Source: Beggiatoa alba B18LD (lineage in GTDB: Bacteria > Pseudomonadota > Gammaproteobacteria > Beggiatoales > Beggiatoaceae). From it: a stretch of DNA of 64,000 bases. Under the pieces are notes generated by a model. The model saw only the letters and a list, made by a program, of their open reading frames with translations. It was not told the origin of the DNA and did no database searches. Where the stretch lies: contig NZ_JH600070.1 in the NCBI RefSeq assembly GCF_000245015.1, positions 2,080,634-2,144,633 of the forward strand, in the 5' to 3' direction. Made by a program: the position numbers and the translations under genes. Positions 23,903 to 33,805 of this stretch are shown one piece after another. How positions within the stretch are numbered: position 1 is the first letter of the stretch; every line of letters begins with the position of its first letter.

Positions 23903-25198
23903 ATGCAAATTAAGATGGGTTCTGATCCAGTTTTTAAAGATCGGATTGTTGTGGCAAACCAATCCCCCACTCGAAATTATACGGCACTTAGCATGGGGGG
24001 ACTTATGATCATTGGGGTTGTCGCTGGTTTAGCCTACGTATCTCCCCATATCCCACACTCCTTTTTAGAAAGTTCCCCCACAGAAGAAAATGCACCTGTC
24101 ACCCCTGACAATACTGCAAATGCAAGTGAACACCATACGGCAACTAAATCAAACTCAGCCGTTATGACCCCTTTAAAACCCGTTGATCCGCCTAAACCTC
24201 CCACGAATTTTGTAGAAAAACCTAAAACAGACGATAAAACACCCCAAACCGTCGCTACCGCTAAACCCATAGAAGCGAAACCAGCCCCAACGCCAACAGA
24301 AACAAAAACCGAAACAACGCCACCGACAAGTAATAGTAATACCAATAATACAGAAGCCCCACAAACTAACCCAACGCCAACCGCAACACCGACGACAACG
24401 CCCCCCCCCACTGAAACCATTGCTACAACAAATACAGTGCAAACCCCACCACCAGCGCAACCAGTGGATGAAGTTGCAACGTTAGTTGATAAAGCGCAAA
24501 AGCAAATTGAACGCACCCGCTTAACCACACCTGCTGGGGATAATGCTTTTGAAACCTACGAAGCCTTAAAAAAAATATCGCCTGATGCAGCGGACAAAGT
24601 GCGTGAACAAATTGTGAAGCGTTATATTGAACAGAGTCAAAAAGCCGTAGAACGGGGACGCATTACCAGCAGTGGCGGAGCTTTTGAGATGTATCGCAAA
24701 CTCAACGAAATTGCCCCAGAAAACAAAGATACCCAAGCATTAATGAACTCAATGCTAAATACTTTGCAAAAACAAGCCAGTGCACAAATACAAAAAGGCA
24801 ATTTAATCAATCCTGATGGCAACAATGCCTACGCCACTTATCAAGACATCATTGCCATTTATCCTACCAGCGAAATGGCAAAAGTCCTGCTACAAGATAT
24901 TGTCAAAGCCTTACTCGAAAAAGCGGATAAACAAGTCGACCAACGTAAATACCTAACCCCAAAAGATGATAATGCTTACGCCAGTTACCAAGCCGTTTTA
25001 GAAATGTCGCCAAACAATAAAAAAGCAACGGAAGGGATTAAAAATATTGTGAAACAATATCAAAAACACGCAAGCACGAAACAAAAAGAAGGCGACTACA
25101 AAGCCAGTATGACCTTCATCGAGGCAGGGCTACAAATTAACCCCACGGATAAAAGCTTGCTAGAATTACGTGAAAAAGCTGAAAAGAAACTCAGATAA
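23903..25198 (+). CDS. Membrane-anchored protein with P/T-rich stalk and five TPR-like repeats
   Basis: 431 residues. A short cytoplasmic N-terminus and one transmembrane helix (about 28-50) lead to a 130-residue Pro/Thr/Lys-rich low-complexity stalk. About five repeats of some 55 residues follow from about residue 190. The first four follow the pattern A-x-x-Q-I-x-x-x-R-L-T-x-P-x-G-D-N-A-x-x-x-Y-x-x-I-x-x-x-x-P (TTPAGDNAFETY, NPDGNNAYATY, TPKDDNAYASY); the last is a plain TPR. Topology implies a periplasmic scaffold. Similar repeats accompany kinase-like or FGE-like modules in sulfur bacteria, from memory, but no such domain is here. A membrane protein and murE follow. Confidence 0.7.
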   Translation: MQIKMGSDPVFKDRIVVANQSPTRNYTALSMGGLMIIGVVAGLAYVSPHIPHSFLESSPTEENAPVTPDNTANASEHHTATKSNSAVMTPLKPVDPPKPPTNFVEKPKTDDKTPQTVATAKPIEAKPAPTPTETKTETTPPTSNSNTNNTEAPQTNPTPTATPTTTPPPTETIATTNTVQTPPPAQPVDEVATLVDKAQKQIERTRLTTPAGDNAFETYEALKKISPDAADKVREQIVKRYIEQSQKAVERGRITSSGGAFEMYRKLNEIAPENKDTQALMNSMLNTLQKQASAQIQKGNLINPDGNNAYATYQDIIAIYPTSEMAKVLLQDIVKALLEKADKQVDQRKYLTPKDDNAYASYQAVLEMSPNNKKATEGIKNIVKQYQKHASTKQKEGDYKASMTFIEAGLQINPTDKSLLELREKAEKKLR

Positions 25199-25273
25199 CA
25201 CCGCATAAGTCACAGCGTTTTATCACGCCCCGCGCTCCTGATACCGTGCCGCTCATATAGGATTTTTCTTGAC

Positions 25274-25765
25274 ATGCCACTATGGGATGACTTTCTTGCC
25301 TTATGTGTTAGCCTGTTCAGTCAAGCAGGGGCTTTCTTTAAAAGCGCGTTCACAAGCTCTGGACTCCCTGTTAAACAAGTTTTTGCTATTTTAGTTATCA
25401 CTGCAATCATACTCAGCGTAGCAAAAGCCCTGCTCTACCTGTTAAAAAACACCATAGACATATTACAAAAACTGGTAGAAATTTCGCTTATGCTACTTAA
25501 ACTCATGTCGGTTATTGTAGCGGCCGTCATTCTCATCGCAGTGATTAAAACGCTCTTTGTCGCCCCTAATTCAGACTGTAAACTAACACGCGAAATTCCG
25601 TTCATTATTTGCACGCCAAGAACAGAAACACCCCCAAGCGTTACAACACCAGATAATAAAACACCAGCAACCACCAAACCAACGGACAAAAACACAAAAG
25701 CGTCAGAAAAACCAACGCTATCTAATCCAACGGCGAACAACAGTAAATCGACAACCAACAAATAA
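25274..25765 (+). CDS. Hypothetical membrane protein with Thr/Pro-rich C-terminus
   Basis: 163 residues. Two or three hydrophobic stretches (about 32-60 and 70-95) are followed by a short segment with two cysteines (SDCKLTREIPFIICTPR) and a Thr/Lys/Asn-rich tail from about residue 115. No family recognised. The tail composition matches the stalk of the preceding gene, suggesting both products work in the same envelope compartment. It ends 15 bases before murE. Confidence 0.6.
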   Translation: MPLWDDFLALCVSLFSQAGAFFKSAFTSSGLPVKQVFAILVITAIILSVAKALLYLLKNTIDILQKLVEISLMLLKLMSVIVAAVILIAVIKTLFVAPNSDCKLTREIPFIICTPRTETPPSVTTPDNKTPATTKPTDKNTKASEKPTLSNPTANNSKSTTNK

Positions 25766-25780
25766 ACGACAACTAACGAC

Positions 25781-27262
25781 ATGTACCTATCCGATTTATT
25801 AAACGACAATACGTTATTACCATCCGCCCATAACCCCCAAATTTACCAGCTACACAACAACAGCCAGCTTGTGAATACGGGTGCGGTTTTTTTCGCCCTT
25901 GCAGGCACAAAAAAACATGGCGAGATTTATATTAACGATGCTATCGCCCGCGGTGCTGTTGCTATTCTAAAAGAAGCACCTGTTTCCCGTTTTGAACTGC
26001 TCAATGACCAAATTCCCTGCATATCCATTCCCAATCTCAGCCAACAACTCGGCGAAATAGCAGCCCGTTTTTACCAATATCCTGCAAACAACATGCGTTT
26101 GACAGGCATTACAGGTACAAATGGTAAAACCTCCGTCTGTCATTTCATTGCACAACTACTCAATGACCAAACCCCCACGGCACTCATCGGTACACTGGGC
26201 TATACCACTTATAAAGAATACAACCTAATATCCACACACCATACCACCCCCGACGCGCTCCAACTACAAGCCATTTTTGCCGAATTTCGCGCTAAAAATA
26301 TTACGGATGTTTCGATGGAAGTCTCCTCCCACGCACTTGCCCAAGGACGTGTTAACGCACTTCACTTTAAAACAGCCGTCTTTACAAATCTCAGTCGTGA
26401 CCACTTAGACTACCATCAAACGATGGAAGAATACGCCGAAGTTAAACGGCTACTTTTCCAATGGGAAGGGCTAGAAAACGCAGTCATTAATATCGATGAC
26501 CCCGTCGGGCGCAATTTTCTCGCACGCCTACCCAACCATGTACACTGCCTCACCTATGGACTAGATACTGATAATCTCATGAATAAACCAATGATTTCAG
26601 CAGAGATTATTAACCGCGATTTACAAGGCTGTACCCTACTGCTAAAAACTCCCGTTGGACAACAACAAGTCTCTATTCCCCTCTTTGGACAATTTAATAT
26701 CAGCAATGTCCTTGCGGCTGTCGGTGTTCTACTCAGTTACAACATTCCTTTTGATACCGTAATAAAATCCCTACCCCATTTAAAACCCGTCGCGGGACGC
26801 ATGGAATACTTCCACACGGATGACAGCCCCACAATTATTGTTGACTACGCACACACACCTGATGCCCTGCAAAAAGTCTTATTGACACTCAGACAACACT
26901 GTAAAGGGCAACTTTATTGCGTCTTTGGCTGTGGTGGCAATCGTGACCGAGGCAAACGCCCCCTCATGGGAGAAATCGCCCAAACCATTGCTGATCAAGT
27001 CGTGATTACAGACGACAACCCCCGCCAAGAAGACTCAAATGCCATCATTCGAGATATTCTCGCAGGCTGTCACACAAACGCGCCTGTACAACCCCGCGTC
27101 ATTGCCAATCGAGAAGAAGCCATTCGCGCAACCATTCAACACGCGATGAGACAAGACATCGTCCTTATTGCAGGCAAAGGGCATGAAGACTATCAAGAAA
27201 TTGGCGACCAATGCCTATACTTTAGCGACCGCCAACTAGTCAAAGACATTCTAAAACACTAA
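25781..27262 (+). CDS. murE: UDP-MurNAc-L-Ala-D-Glu:meso-diaminopimelate ligase
   Basis: 493 residues with the Mur ligase triad of domains. ATP-binding GITGTNGKTS is near residue 110, then SHHTTPDALQLQ-like substrate loop (STHHTTPDALQLQ), FTNLSRDHLDYH, and VVDYAHTPDAL introducing the C-terminal domain. DNPRQED is the motif that selects meso-diaminopimelate over lysine, so the peptidoglycan is DAP type. murE here stands outside a mraY-murF division cluster: upstream are two envelope proteins and downstream, after three bases, ureF. Confidence 0.94.
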   Translation: MYLSDLLNDNTLLPSAHNPQIYQLHNNSQLVNTGAVFFALAGTKKHGEIYINDAIARGAVAILKEAPVSRFELLNDQIPCISIPNLSQQLGEIAARFYQYPANNMRLTGITGTNGKTSVCHFIAQLLNDQTPTALIGTLGYTTYKEYNLISTHHTTPDALQLQAIFAEFRAKNITDVSMEVSSHALAQGRVNALHFKTAVFTNLSRDHLDYHQTMEEYAEVKRLLFQWEGLENAVINIDDPVGRNFLARLPNHVHCLTYGLDTDNLMNKPMISAEIINRDLQGCTLLLKTPVGQQQVSIPLFGQFNISNVLAAVGVLLSYNIPFDTVIKSLPHLKPVAGRMEYFHTDDSPTIIVDYAHTPDALQKVLLTLRQHCKGQLYCVFGCGGNRDRGKRPLMGEIAQTIADQVVITDDNPRQEDSNAIIRDILAGCHTNAPVQPRVIANREEAIRATIQHAMRQDIVLIAGKGHEDYQEIGDQCLYFSDRQLVKDILKH

Positions 27263-27265
27263 AAC

Positions 27266-27940
27266 ATGCACCTGACACCCCTGCTCCATCTCCTTCACCT
27301 TGTTAGCCCAACCTTACCCGTTGGCATGTTTGCCTATTCACAAGGATTAGAATCAGCAACCCATCAACAATGGATACAAGATGAAGCCAGCACACAGACA
27401 TGGATAACAGGACTATTACAAAACACACTGACCTACTTAGACCTTGCTATCCTTGCCCGTTTACACCATGCATGGCAAAACAACGACCTTGAACAAATTG
27501 AGGAATGGAATAGCTATTTATATGCATCTCGAGAATCCGCCGAACTACGTGCGGAAGATAAACATTTAGGATTAGCCCTAGCTCGCTTACTCAAAGAGCT
27601 TAATATTCCTCATGCCCAAGATTTTTATCAACAACAAAAGGCGACTTGCTACGCGACCCTCTTCAGCCTAGCCGCCGTACACTGGCAAATCCCTGTTACT
27701 GAAACCCTGACAGGTTACGCATGGAGTTGGCTCGAAAATCAAACGATGGCAGCGGTTAAACTCATTCCACTCGGACAAACCGCAGGACAACGCATTCTTT
27801 TACACACACAAATGCTTATCCCGCAATGTGTTGAACGCAGTTTACAACTAACAGATGCAGAAATAGGCATTTTCTCCCCGATGCTTGCTATCAGTAGCGC
27901 GTTACATGAAACGCAATATTCCCGATTGTTTCGTTCTTAA
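27266..27940 (+). CDS. ureF: Urease accessory protein UreF
   Basis: 224 residues with UreF signatures: LLHLVSPTLPVGMFAYSQGLESA at the N-terminus, RESAELRAEDKHLGLAL in the middle, and ETLTGYAWSWLENQTMAAVKLIPLGQTAGQ towards the end. UreF is the GTPase-activating partner of UreG in nickel delivery to urease. No ureA-E or ureG lies in the window; the gene starts three bases after murE and a repeat begins four bases after its stop. It is either separated from its cluster or a remnant still being expressed. Confidence 0.87.
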   Translation: MHLTPLLHLLHLVSPTLPVGMFAYSQGLESATHQQWIQDEASTQTWITGLLQNTLTYLDLAILARLHHAWQNNDLEQIEEWNSYLYASRESAELRAEDKHLGLALARLLKELNIPHAQDFYQQQKATCYATLFSLAAVHWQIPVTETLTGYAWSWLENQTMAAVKLIPLGQTAGQRILLHTQMLIPQCVERSLQLTDAEIGIFSPMLAISSALHETQYSRLFRS

Positions 27941-27943
27941 GCT

Positions 27944-28318
27944 AACCTGAGTTCGGAGGGTTTCTTTTAAAAAGACAACAGCTTGTCTGAATCAGAATTC
28001 ACAGAATTTTCAGAATTAGCAGAATTAAAAAGCGTCATTCACCCGACTTTTTTGGTTTTAGGGGTTTAAATCCTGTTAATTCTGAAAATCCTGATTCAGA
28101 CAATGTTTTAATTTTAACTTGAGTTCGGCGAGATTTATAAAACAAAATAGAGACCTGCTAGATTTTTAAACCCTAGCAGGTCTTTTTTTGTCTGAATCAG
28201 AATTCACAGAATTTTCAGAATTAGCAGAATTAAAAAGCATGATTCTACCTTAATTTCTCGGTTTAAGGGGTTTAAATTCTGAAAATCCTGATTCAGACAA
28301 TGTTTTAATCTTGTTTAG
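27944..28318. mobile_element. MITE-like repeat family 1, tandem pair
   Basis: First unit: AACCTGAGTTCGGAGGG, GACAACAGC, a standard core (about 27983-28103). At 28116 a reversed right end begins (AACTTGAGTTCGGCGAG) with the GACCTGCTAG hairpin (about 28152-28183), then a second core to about 28300 and a TTAATCTTGTTTAG tail. It occupies the whole gap between ureF and the convergent tesA gene and includes a potential bidirectional terminator. Confidence 0.75.
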
Positions 28319-28353
28319 AATCGACTGTTTTTATAAAACACCTTCCTTATTTT

Positions 28354-28986
28354 TCACTCCTGTTTCTGCGACTGTAAGACAGGTTCAAGTGTCGACCAAA
28401 CATTCTCTAATAATTGCGCTTGAGCTTCCGCTTTTGGGTGAATGCCATCGGCTTGCATCTTTTCTGGAATGCCTGCAACCCCCTCCAAGAAAAAAGGCAG
28501 GAAAATTAACTGATACTCGCTTGCTAATTGCTGATAAATTTGCTCAAACCGCTGAGTATAAACTTCACCATAATTCGGGGGGATTTTCATCCCGAATAAA
28601 ATCACCGTCGCGCCTGCTTGTTGGCTTTCAGTAATCATCCGCATTAAATTTTCGCGCATTTCCTTTAAATTCAACCCACGTAAACCATCATTCCCCCCCA
28701 ATTCTAAAATGACAACTTGCGGTTGATGCGTACTTAATAAAGCGGATAATCGCGCTCGTCCGCCACTGGTCGTATCACCGCTAATGCTGGCGTTAACCAC
28801 CTTCCACGCCTGATATTTTTCATCATTGGTTAAACGTTTTTCTAATAACGCGACCCAGCCTTGTTCGAGAGTAATTCCATAGCCTGCACTCAAGCTATCC
28901 CCCACAACTAATAGGGTAGGGGTTTTTGCCTGCGTAAACCCACCCCATAATAAGAGCACAAGACAAAACAACAGGTTTTTTAACAT
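28354..28986 (-). CDS. tesA: TesA-type arylesterase / lysophospholipase, SGNH hydrolase
   Basis: 210 residues from the ATG at 28986. A signal peptide (LLFCLVLLLWGGFTQA) directs it to the periplasm. SGNH blocks are complete: VVGDSLSAGYG (nucleophile Ser), SGDTTSGG, LELGGNDGLRG and DGIHPKAEAQ (Asp/His). Enzymes of this group hydrolyse acyl-CoA thioesters, aryl esters or lysophospholipids. A longer in-frame start exists but would run into the divergent ybbA gene and lack the signal peptide at its start, so I prefer 28986. It is divergent from ybbA, as in E. coli. Confidence 0.9.
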   Translation of the reverse strand: MLKNLLFCLVLLLWGGFTQAKTPTLLVVGDSLSAGYGITLEQGWVALLEKRLTNDEKYQAWKVVNASISGDTTSGGRARLSALLSTHQPQVVILELGGNDGLRGLNLKEMRENLMRMITESQQAGATVILFGMKIPPNYGEVYTQRFEQIYQQLASEYQLIFLPFFLEGVAGIPEKMQADGIHPKAEAQAQLLENVWSTLEPVLQSQKQE

Positions 28987-29686
28987 GATGACAGAATCCT
29001 TAAAAACAGTCGTGAAAGCAGAGCAGGTAGGTAAACAAGTCCATGCCCCTGAAGGGGTATTGACCTTGTTAAGTGCGGTTGACTTACACATTCAACAAGG
29101 GGAAGCCGTCGCCATTGTCGGTGCGTCAGGTTCAGGAAAATCTACCTTATTGGGATTATTGGCAGGCTTAGATAATCCAAGTACAGGCGAAGTAACTTTA
29201 TTAGGGACTTCTTTAAATCAATTGGATGAGGACGGACGGGCGAAATTACGGGCGGGCAAAGTGGGCTTTGTGTTTCAATCTTTTCATTTGTTACAAGGAT
29301 TAACTGCATTAGAAAATGTGATGTTGCCGTTAGAATTAGCGGGCGATAATCGAGCCAAAGCCAGTGCGAGCAGTTTATTAGAGCAAGTCGGCTTAAGTCA
29401 TCGTTTACAACATACGCCACAGCAATTATCAGGTGGTGAACAACAGCGCGTTGCCCTAGCACGAGCATTTGCAGGACAGCCACAAGTTCTATTTGCCGAT
29501 GAGCCGACGGGTAATCTTGACCAAGCAACAGGACATCGAATTGTCGAGTTACTTTTTAAGTTACGGGAAGAACAAGGCACAGCATTAGTATTGGTGACGC
29601 ATGATAATGAATTAGCCAATCGTTGTGACCGTCGTTATACCTTAGATAACGGGCGCGTTGTGTCATCAGCCAGTCCCAGCGCGTAG
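28985..29686 (+). CDS. ybbA: ABC transporter ATP-binding protein YbbA
   Basis: 233 residues. Walker A GASGSGKST, Q-loop FVFQSFHLLQG, signature LSGGEQQR, Walker B VLFADEPTGNLD and the H-loop in LVTHD are all present. It belongs to the LolD/MacB-like group and pairs with the FtsX-type permease encoded downstream (three-base gap). The first ATG overlaps the divergent tesA start, so the promoters must lie inside coding sequence; a slightly later start cannot be excluded. The YbbA-YbbP complex is thought to extract hydrophobic compounds from the inner membrane. Confidence 0.92.
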   Translation: MMTESLKTVVKAEQVGKQVHAPEGVLTLLSAVDLHIQQGEAVAIVGASGSGKSTLLGLLAGLDNPSTGEVTLLGTSLNQLDEDGRAKLRAGKVGFVFQSFHLLQGLTALENVMLPLELAGDNRAKASASSLLEQVGLSHRLQHTPQQLSGGEQQRVALARAFAGQPQVLFADEPTGNLDQATGHRIVELLFKLREEQGTALVLVTHDNELANRCDRRYTLDNGRVVSSASPSA

Positions 29687-29695
29687 GAGATGACG

Positions 29696-32188
29696 ATGCA
29701 AGCATTTCTCTTGGCATTTCGAAATTTATCCCGCGATTGGCGCACGCCTGAACTACGTATTCTTGCCCTTGCCTTATTGGTCGCTGTCACGGCAGTGACT
29801 TCAGTCGGATTTTTTACTGACCGCGTTTATCAAGTCATGGCACGCCAAGCGGCGGATATGTTGGGCGCAGACATTCGAGTGAGTTCTGCGTTTGCCTTAC
29901 CTGAAGAATATCAAAAGACCGCAGAACAGCAACAGTTAAAAACGGCGAATGTCTTAAGTTTTCCAACGGTATTAGTCCGTGATGATGAAACGGTGTTAGT
30001 CGCATTAAAAGCTGTTAGCGCGGGCTACCCATTACGGGGCGAATTGCGGATTGCGAATAATGCATTCGATGCAGATAACGTTGCGAATGCCATTCCTGAA
30101 CGCGGTAAAGTCTGGATTGATGGGCGTTTATTAGCACAGCTTAAAGTTAAAATCGGCGATAGTCTGCAAATTGGACGTTCAACATTCACGATTGAAAAAT
30201 TAGTGACCTATGAGCCTGACCGCACAGGATTATTTTTTCAACTTGCGCCCCGTATTCTATTGAATTTAGCCGATATTGCGGAAACTGGTTTAATCAGTAT
30301 CGGTAGCCGTGTGAATTATCAATTATTAATTGCGGGTGAAAACAATGCTATTGCAAACTATCGCACATGGTTAAGCCCCAACTTAAAAAACGACCAGACT
30401 ATCAAAGGAGTCGAAGACAATAACCCACAATTTAATATAGCGTTGCGCCGTGCGGAACAATTTTTAGGCTTAGCAGCGTTAGTCGCGGTTATTTTAGCAG
30501 GCGCAGCGATAGCCGTAGCAGCGCGACATTTTGCCGATAAACAAGCCGATACCAGTGCCATTATGCGCTGTTTGGGCGCGTCGCAACGTTTAATTATGCA
30601 GATTTATCTCTGGCGAATGCTCTGGCTGGGCTTATTTGCCAGTTTATTTGGGTGCTTGGCGGGATGGCTGGCACAAAGTTTACTTGCCACGATTTTGGCA
30701 ACTTTTATTCCCAGCAGTGGCATATTACCCACCGCTAGCTTTAGCCCATTATTTATGGGGGTTGCGGTGGGTTTTATCACCTTATTGGGGTTTGCTTTAC
30801 CGCCGATTTTACGCATTCATGCAGTACCACCGTTGCGGGTTTTACGTCATGAACTCAATGCAACCCCAGCACGGGCGCGTCAAGTGTTAGGCGTTGCAGG
30901 CATTGCCATGTTGAGCTTATTACTATGGCAAGCGGGCGATATTAAACTGGCGGGCTGGTTAATTTTAGGCGTGTTATTAACACTGGTTTTATTGAGTGCG
31001 GTAGCGTATGGCTTGGTGTATAGCCTGCGGGGAGTACGCGACAATGTCGGGGTAACGTGGCGATTTGGTTTAAGTAATTTAACCAGACGTTTACGTGCAA
31101 GCAGTATTCAATTAACCGCTTTTGGCTTGGGTATTATGGCGTTATTACTGCTCGCGGTGGTGCGTGTAGACTTGCTAAACGCATGGCAACGCAATATTCC
31201 AGAAGGAACACCGAATTATTTTCTCGTCAATATTCAACCCGAACAAGTCGAACCGTTAAAGGCTTATTTGGAAAAACAGCAATTAACAACGAGCGGTTTT
31301 TACCCCATGGCGGTTGGGCGTTTTGTATCTATCAATGGGAAGCCATTAGTCGCGGAAAATTATGACAATGACCGCGCCCGCCGTTTTACCGAACGCACCT
31401 TTAATTTATCCAGTGCAGCGACTTTGCCAAAGGATAATGAAATTATTGAGGGCGTTTTTCAACATGATAAAACCACACAAGAATTATCTGTCGAAGAAGA
31501 TTTTGCCCGCGATATGGGCATTAAAATGGGTGATGTTTTACGCTTTAGCGTCGGTGGGCAAGAAATTGAGGGAAAAGTCACCAGTTTACGACAAGTTAAA
31601 TGGGACACGTTTAACGTGAATTTCTTCGTTTTAGGCAGTCCTGATACAACGGTAAATTTACCGCGAACCTATGTCACCAGTTTCTATTTATCGCCAGACC
31701 GCAGTCATTTAATGCCTGATTTAGCGCGTACATTTAATGGGGTAACGGTGTTCGATTTAAACGTAATTCTGCAACAAGTGCGGACATTGATGGACAGAGC
31801 TGTGTTGGGGATTCAATACGTTTTCTTATTCACCTTATTATCAGGCGTGATGGTATTATATGCCGCCTTATCAGCGACTTATGAAGAGCGTTTATATGAA
31901 AGCGCGATATTGCGGACTTTAGGCGCGACCCGTCGTCAAGTGCTCATGGGTTTACTGTCTGAATTCAGTTTATTAGGTGGATTAGCAGGATTACTAGCAG
32001 CAAGTGTGGCGGGCTTAATTGGTTGGATATTAGCGGTACAAATTTTTGAGTTATCTTATAGCTTTAATCCAATTTTATGGTTAATCGGCATTGTCGGTGG
32101 TGCATTAGGCGTGGGATTAGCGGGACTTTTTGGAACGCGGAAAGTTTTGCATAAACCACCGTTGATGACTTTACGACATATGGAATAA
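29696..32188 (+). CDS. ybbP: FtsX-like ABC transporter permease YbbP
   Basis: 830 residues from ATG 29696, which has AGGAG six bases upstream; the ATG at 29690 is immediately next to that site. One N-terminal transmembrane helix (about 15-38), a large periplasmic domain, a first FtsX-type membrane bundle (about 255-480), a second periplasmic domain, and a C-terminal FtsX bundle (about 700-825, with YESAILRTLGATRRQVL). The size and duplicated architecture are those of YbbP. It works with YbbA. A divergent MITE-like copy begins about ten bases after the stop. Confidence 0.9.
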   Translation: MQAFLLAFRNLSRDWRTPELRILALALLVAVTAVTSVGFFTDRVYQVMARQAADMLGADIRVSSAFALPEEYQKTAEQQQLKTANVLSFPTVLVRDDETVLVALKAVSAGYPLRGELRIANNAFDADNVANAIPERGKVWIDGRLLAQLKVKIGDSLQIGRSTFTIEKLVTYEPDRTGLFFQLAPRILLNLADIAETGLISIGSRVNYQLLIAGENNAIANYRTWLSPNLKNDQTIKGVEDNNPQFNIALRRAEQFLGLAALVAVILAGAAIAVAARHFADKQADTSAIMRCLGASQRLIMQIYLWRMLWLGLFASLFGCLAGWLAQSLLATILATFIPSSGILPTASFSPLFMGVAVGFITLLGFALPPILRIHAVPPLRVLRHELNATPARARQVLGVAGIAMLSLLLWQAGDIKLAGWLILGVLLTLVLLSAVAYGLVYSLRGVRDNVGVTWRFGLSNLTRRLRASSIQLTAFGLGIMALLLLAVVRVDLLNAWQRNIPEGTPNYFLVNIQPEQVEPLKAYLEKQQLTTSGFYPMAVGRFVSINGKPLVAENYDNDRARRFTERTFNLSSAATLPKDNEIIEGVFQHDKTTQELSVEEDFARDMGIKMGDVLRFSVGGQEIEGKVTSLRQVKWDTFNVNFFVLGSPDTTVNLPRTYVTSFYLSPDRSHLMPDLARTFNGVTVFDLNVILQQVRTLMDRAVLGIQYVFLFTLLSGVMVLYAALSATYEERLYESAILRTLGATRRQVLMGLLSEFSLLGGLAGLLAASVAGLIGWILAVQIFELSYSFNPILWLIGIVGGALGVGLAGLFGTRKVLHKPPLMTLRHME

Positions 32189-32198
32189 TTTGTTTTTT

Positions 32199-32391
32199 AA
32201 CCCGAGTTTGGCGAATAAGATTTTTAAACTTATTGGCTTAATTTGGGTAAGCTTTTTCTTGTCTGAATCAGGATTAGCGGGATTTAAAACTCTCAAACCA
32301 AAAAGTCAGGTGAATCACGCTTTTTAATCCTGCTAATCCTGAAAATCCTGATTCAGACAATTTTTTAATCTTGTCTGGTGAATCTTGTTTT
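32199..32391. mobile_element. MITE-like repeat family 1, divergent copy with inverted core
   Basis: Weak left terminus (AACCCGAGTTTGGCGAA). The core 32259-32360 lies in reverse orientation: CTCAAACCAAAAAGTCAGG precedes GAATCACGC, with inverted TTGTCTGAATCAG ends. The right flank TTAATCTTGTCTGGTGAATC is in the standard orientation, so the core is flipped relative to it. Confidence 0.7.
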
Positions 32392-32416
32392 TATAGCAAA
32401 CGCACTATAAAACGAT
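32392..32416. repeat. Single terminus of repeat family 2
   Basis: TATAGCAAACGCACTATAAA with no second end visible, directly abutting the family 1 copy. Confidence 0.5.
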
Positions 32417-32455
32417 AAGGAAGAAAACAATTTATCCAATTAAACAAGGATACGA

Positions 32456-33805
32456 TTAAATCGATTCCTCATCGTCTAAATAGAAATCTGCATATAAATC
32501 ATGTTCATCAGCATCGGTAATAGTGACTTCCCATAAATCCCCTGGAACAACGCTGAGTTCGTCATATTCATCAGGCGGTAAAATCACCATGCCATCAATT
32601 TCTGGTGCATCGGCATAGGTGCGGGCATAAATGCCTTCTGAAGTCACTTCGTCTATCATGACCATCACACGCTCGCCAATTTTTTCCTGCAATTTATCCG
32701 CGCTGATTTCACTTTGTACCGCCATGAAACGGGCAAGGCGTTCTTCTTTTACTTCTTCAGGAATCGGATTCGGTAACTGATTTGCACTCGCGCCTTCTAC
32801 GGGAGAGTAAGCAAATGCACCGACTCGGTCTAAACGGGCTTCACGGATAAAATCGAGGAGTTCTTCAAACTCTGCTTCTGTCTCTTCGGGAAAGCCAACA
32901 ATAAACGTACTGCGTAATGCAATTTCAGGACAGATATCACGCCAGTGTTGAATTCGTTGCAGCATATTTTCTGCATCCGCAGGGCGACGCATGGCTTTTA
33001 AAATACGTGGGTTGCCGTGTTGTAGAGGAACATCTAAGTAGGGAATAACAATGCCCTCAGCCATTTGTTCAACGAGTCGGTCTATATGTGGATAGGGGTA
33101 GATATAATGCAGGCGTACCCAAACACCTAAGGTACTTAAGGCTTTGGTTAATTCGTGAATTTGGGTTTTGAGCGGTTTGCCTTGCCAAAAATCTAATTTA
33201 TATTTTTGGTCAACCCCATAAGCGGCGGTATCTTGGGAAACTATCAGGAGTTCACGCACACCCGCACTGACTAATTTTTCAGCTTCGTCCAAAATTTCGC
33301 CAATCGGACGGCTGACTAATTTCCCGCGCATACTGGGAATAATGCAGAAACTGCATTGTTGGTTACAGCCTTCTGCTATTTTGATATAGGCGTAATGACG
33401 GGGTGTTAATTTAATCCCACCCGGTGGGACTAAATCAACATAGGGGTCGTGCTCTGGCGGTAGGGCTTGATGAATCGCATTCATGACTTCGGGTAAGGCA
33501 TTGGGCCCTGTAACGGCTAATACAGCGGGATGAACGTTTTTAACCGTATCGCCTTTTGCGCCTAAACAGCCTGTTACAATGACGCGCCCATTTTCGTGTA
33601 ATGCTTCGCCAATCACTTCTAATGATTCTTGTACTGCTTCATCGATAAAACCACAGGTATTTACAACCACGAGGTCGGCATCGTCATAACTGGGTGTAAT
33701 TAAATATCCTTCTGCGCGTAATTGCGTCAGAATACGTTCAGAATCAACGGTTGCTTTTGGACAACCTAGCGAAATAAAACCGACTTTGGGAATGTGTTTA
33801 GACAT
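32456..33805 (-). CDS. rimO: Ribosomal protein uS12 methylthiotransferase RimO
   Basis: 449 residues. The N-terminal cluster-binding domain has Cys in [12 protein letters not shown], in [11 protein letters not shown] and in TGCLGAKG. The radical SAM motif is CNQQCSFC (about 150). A C-terminal TRAM domain ends with acidic [18 protein letters not shown]. RimO attaches a methylthio group to an Asp of ribosomal protein S12 using two iron-sulfur clusters. The C-terminal signature and length separate it from MiaB. It is transcribed alone on the minus strand. Confidence 0.94.
   Translation of the reverse strand: MSKHIPKVGFISLGCPKATVDSERILTQLRAEGYLITPSYDDADLVVVNTCGFIDEAVQESLEVIGEALHENGRVIVTGCLGAKGDTVKNVHPAVLAVTGPNALPEVMNAIHQALPPEHDPYVDLVPPGGIKLTPRHYAYIKIAEGCNQQCSFCIIPSMRGKLVSRPIGEILDEAEKLVSAGVRELLIVSQDTAAYGVDQKYKLDFWQGKPLKTQIHELTKALSTLGVWVRLHYIYPYPHIDRLVEQMAEGIVIPYLDVPLQHGNPRILKAMRRPADAENMLQRIQHWRDICPEIALRSTFIVGFPEETEAEFEELLDFIREARLDRVGAFAYSPVEGASANQLPNPIPEEVKEERLARFMAVQSEISADKLQEKIGERVMVMIDEVTSEGIYARTYADAPEIDGMVILPPDEYDELSVVPGDLWEVTITDADEHDLYADFYLDDEESI

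Noticed and set aside
24034-24528. 164-residue Gly/Val-rich frame on the minus strand
   Set aside because: It is the complement of the Pro/Thr-rich stalk of the gene at 23903; a compositional artefact.
28311-28634. 107-residue plus-strand frame
   Set aside because: Starts in repeat DNA and runs antisense through tesA; not credible.
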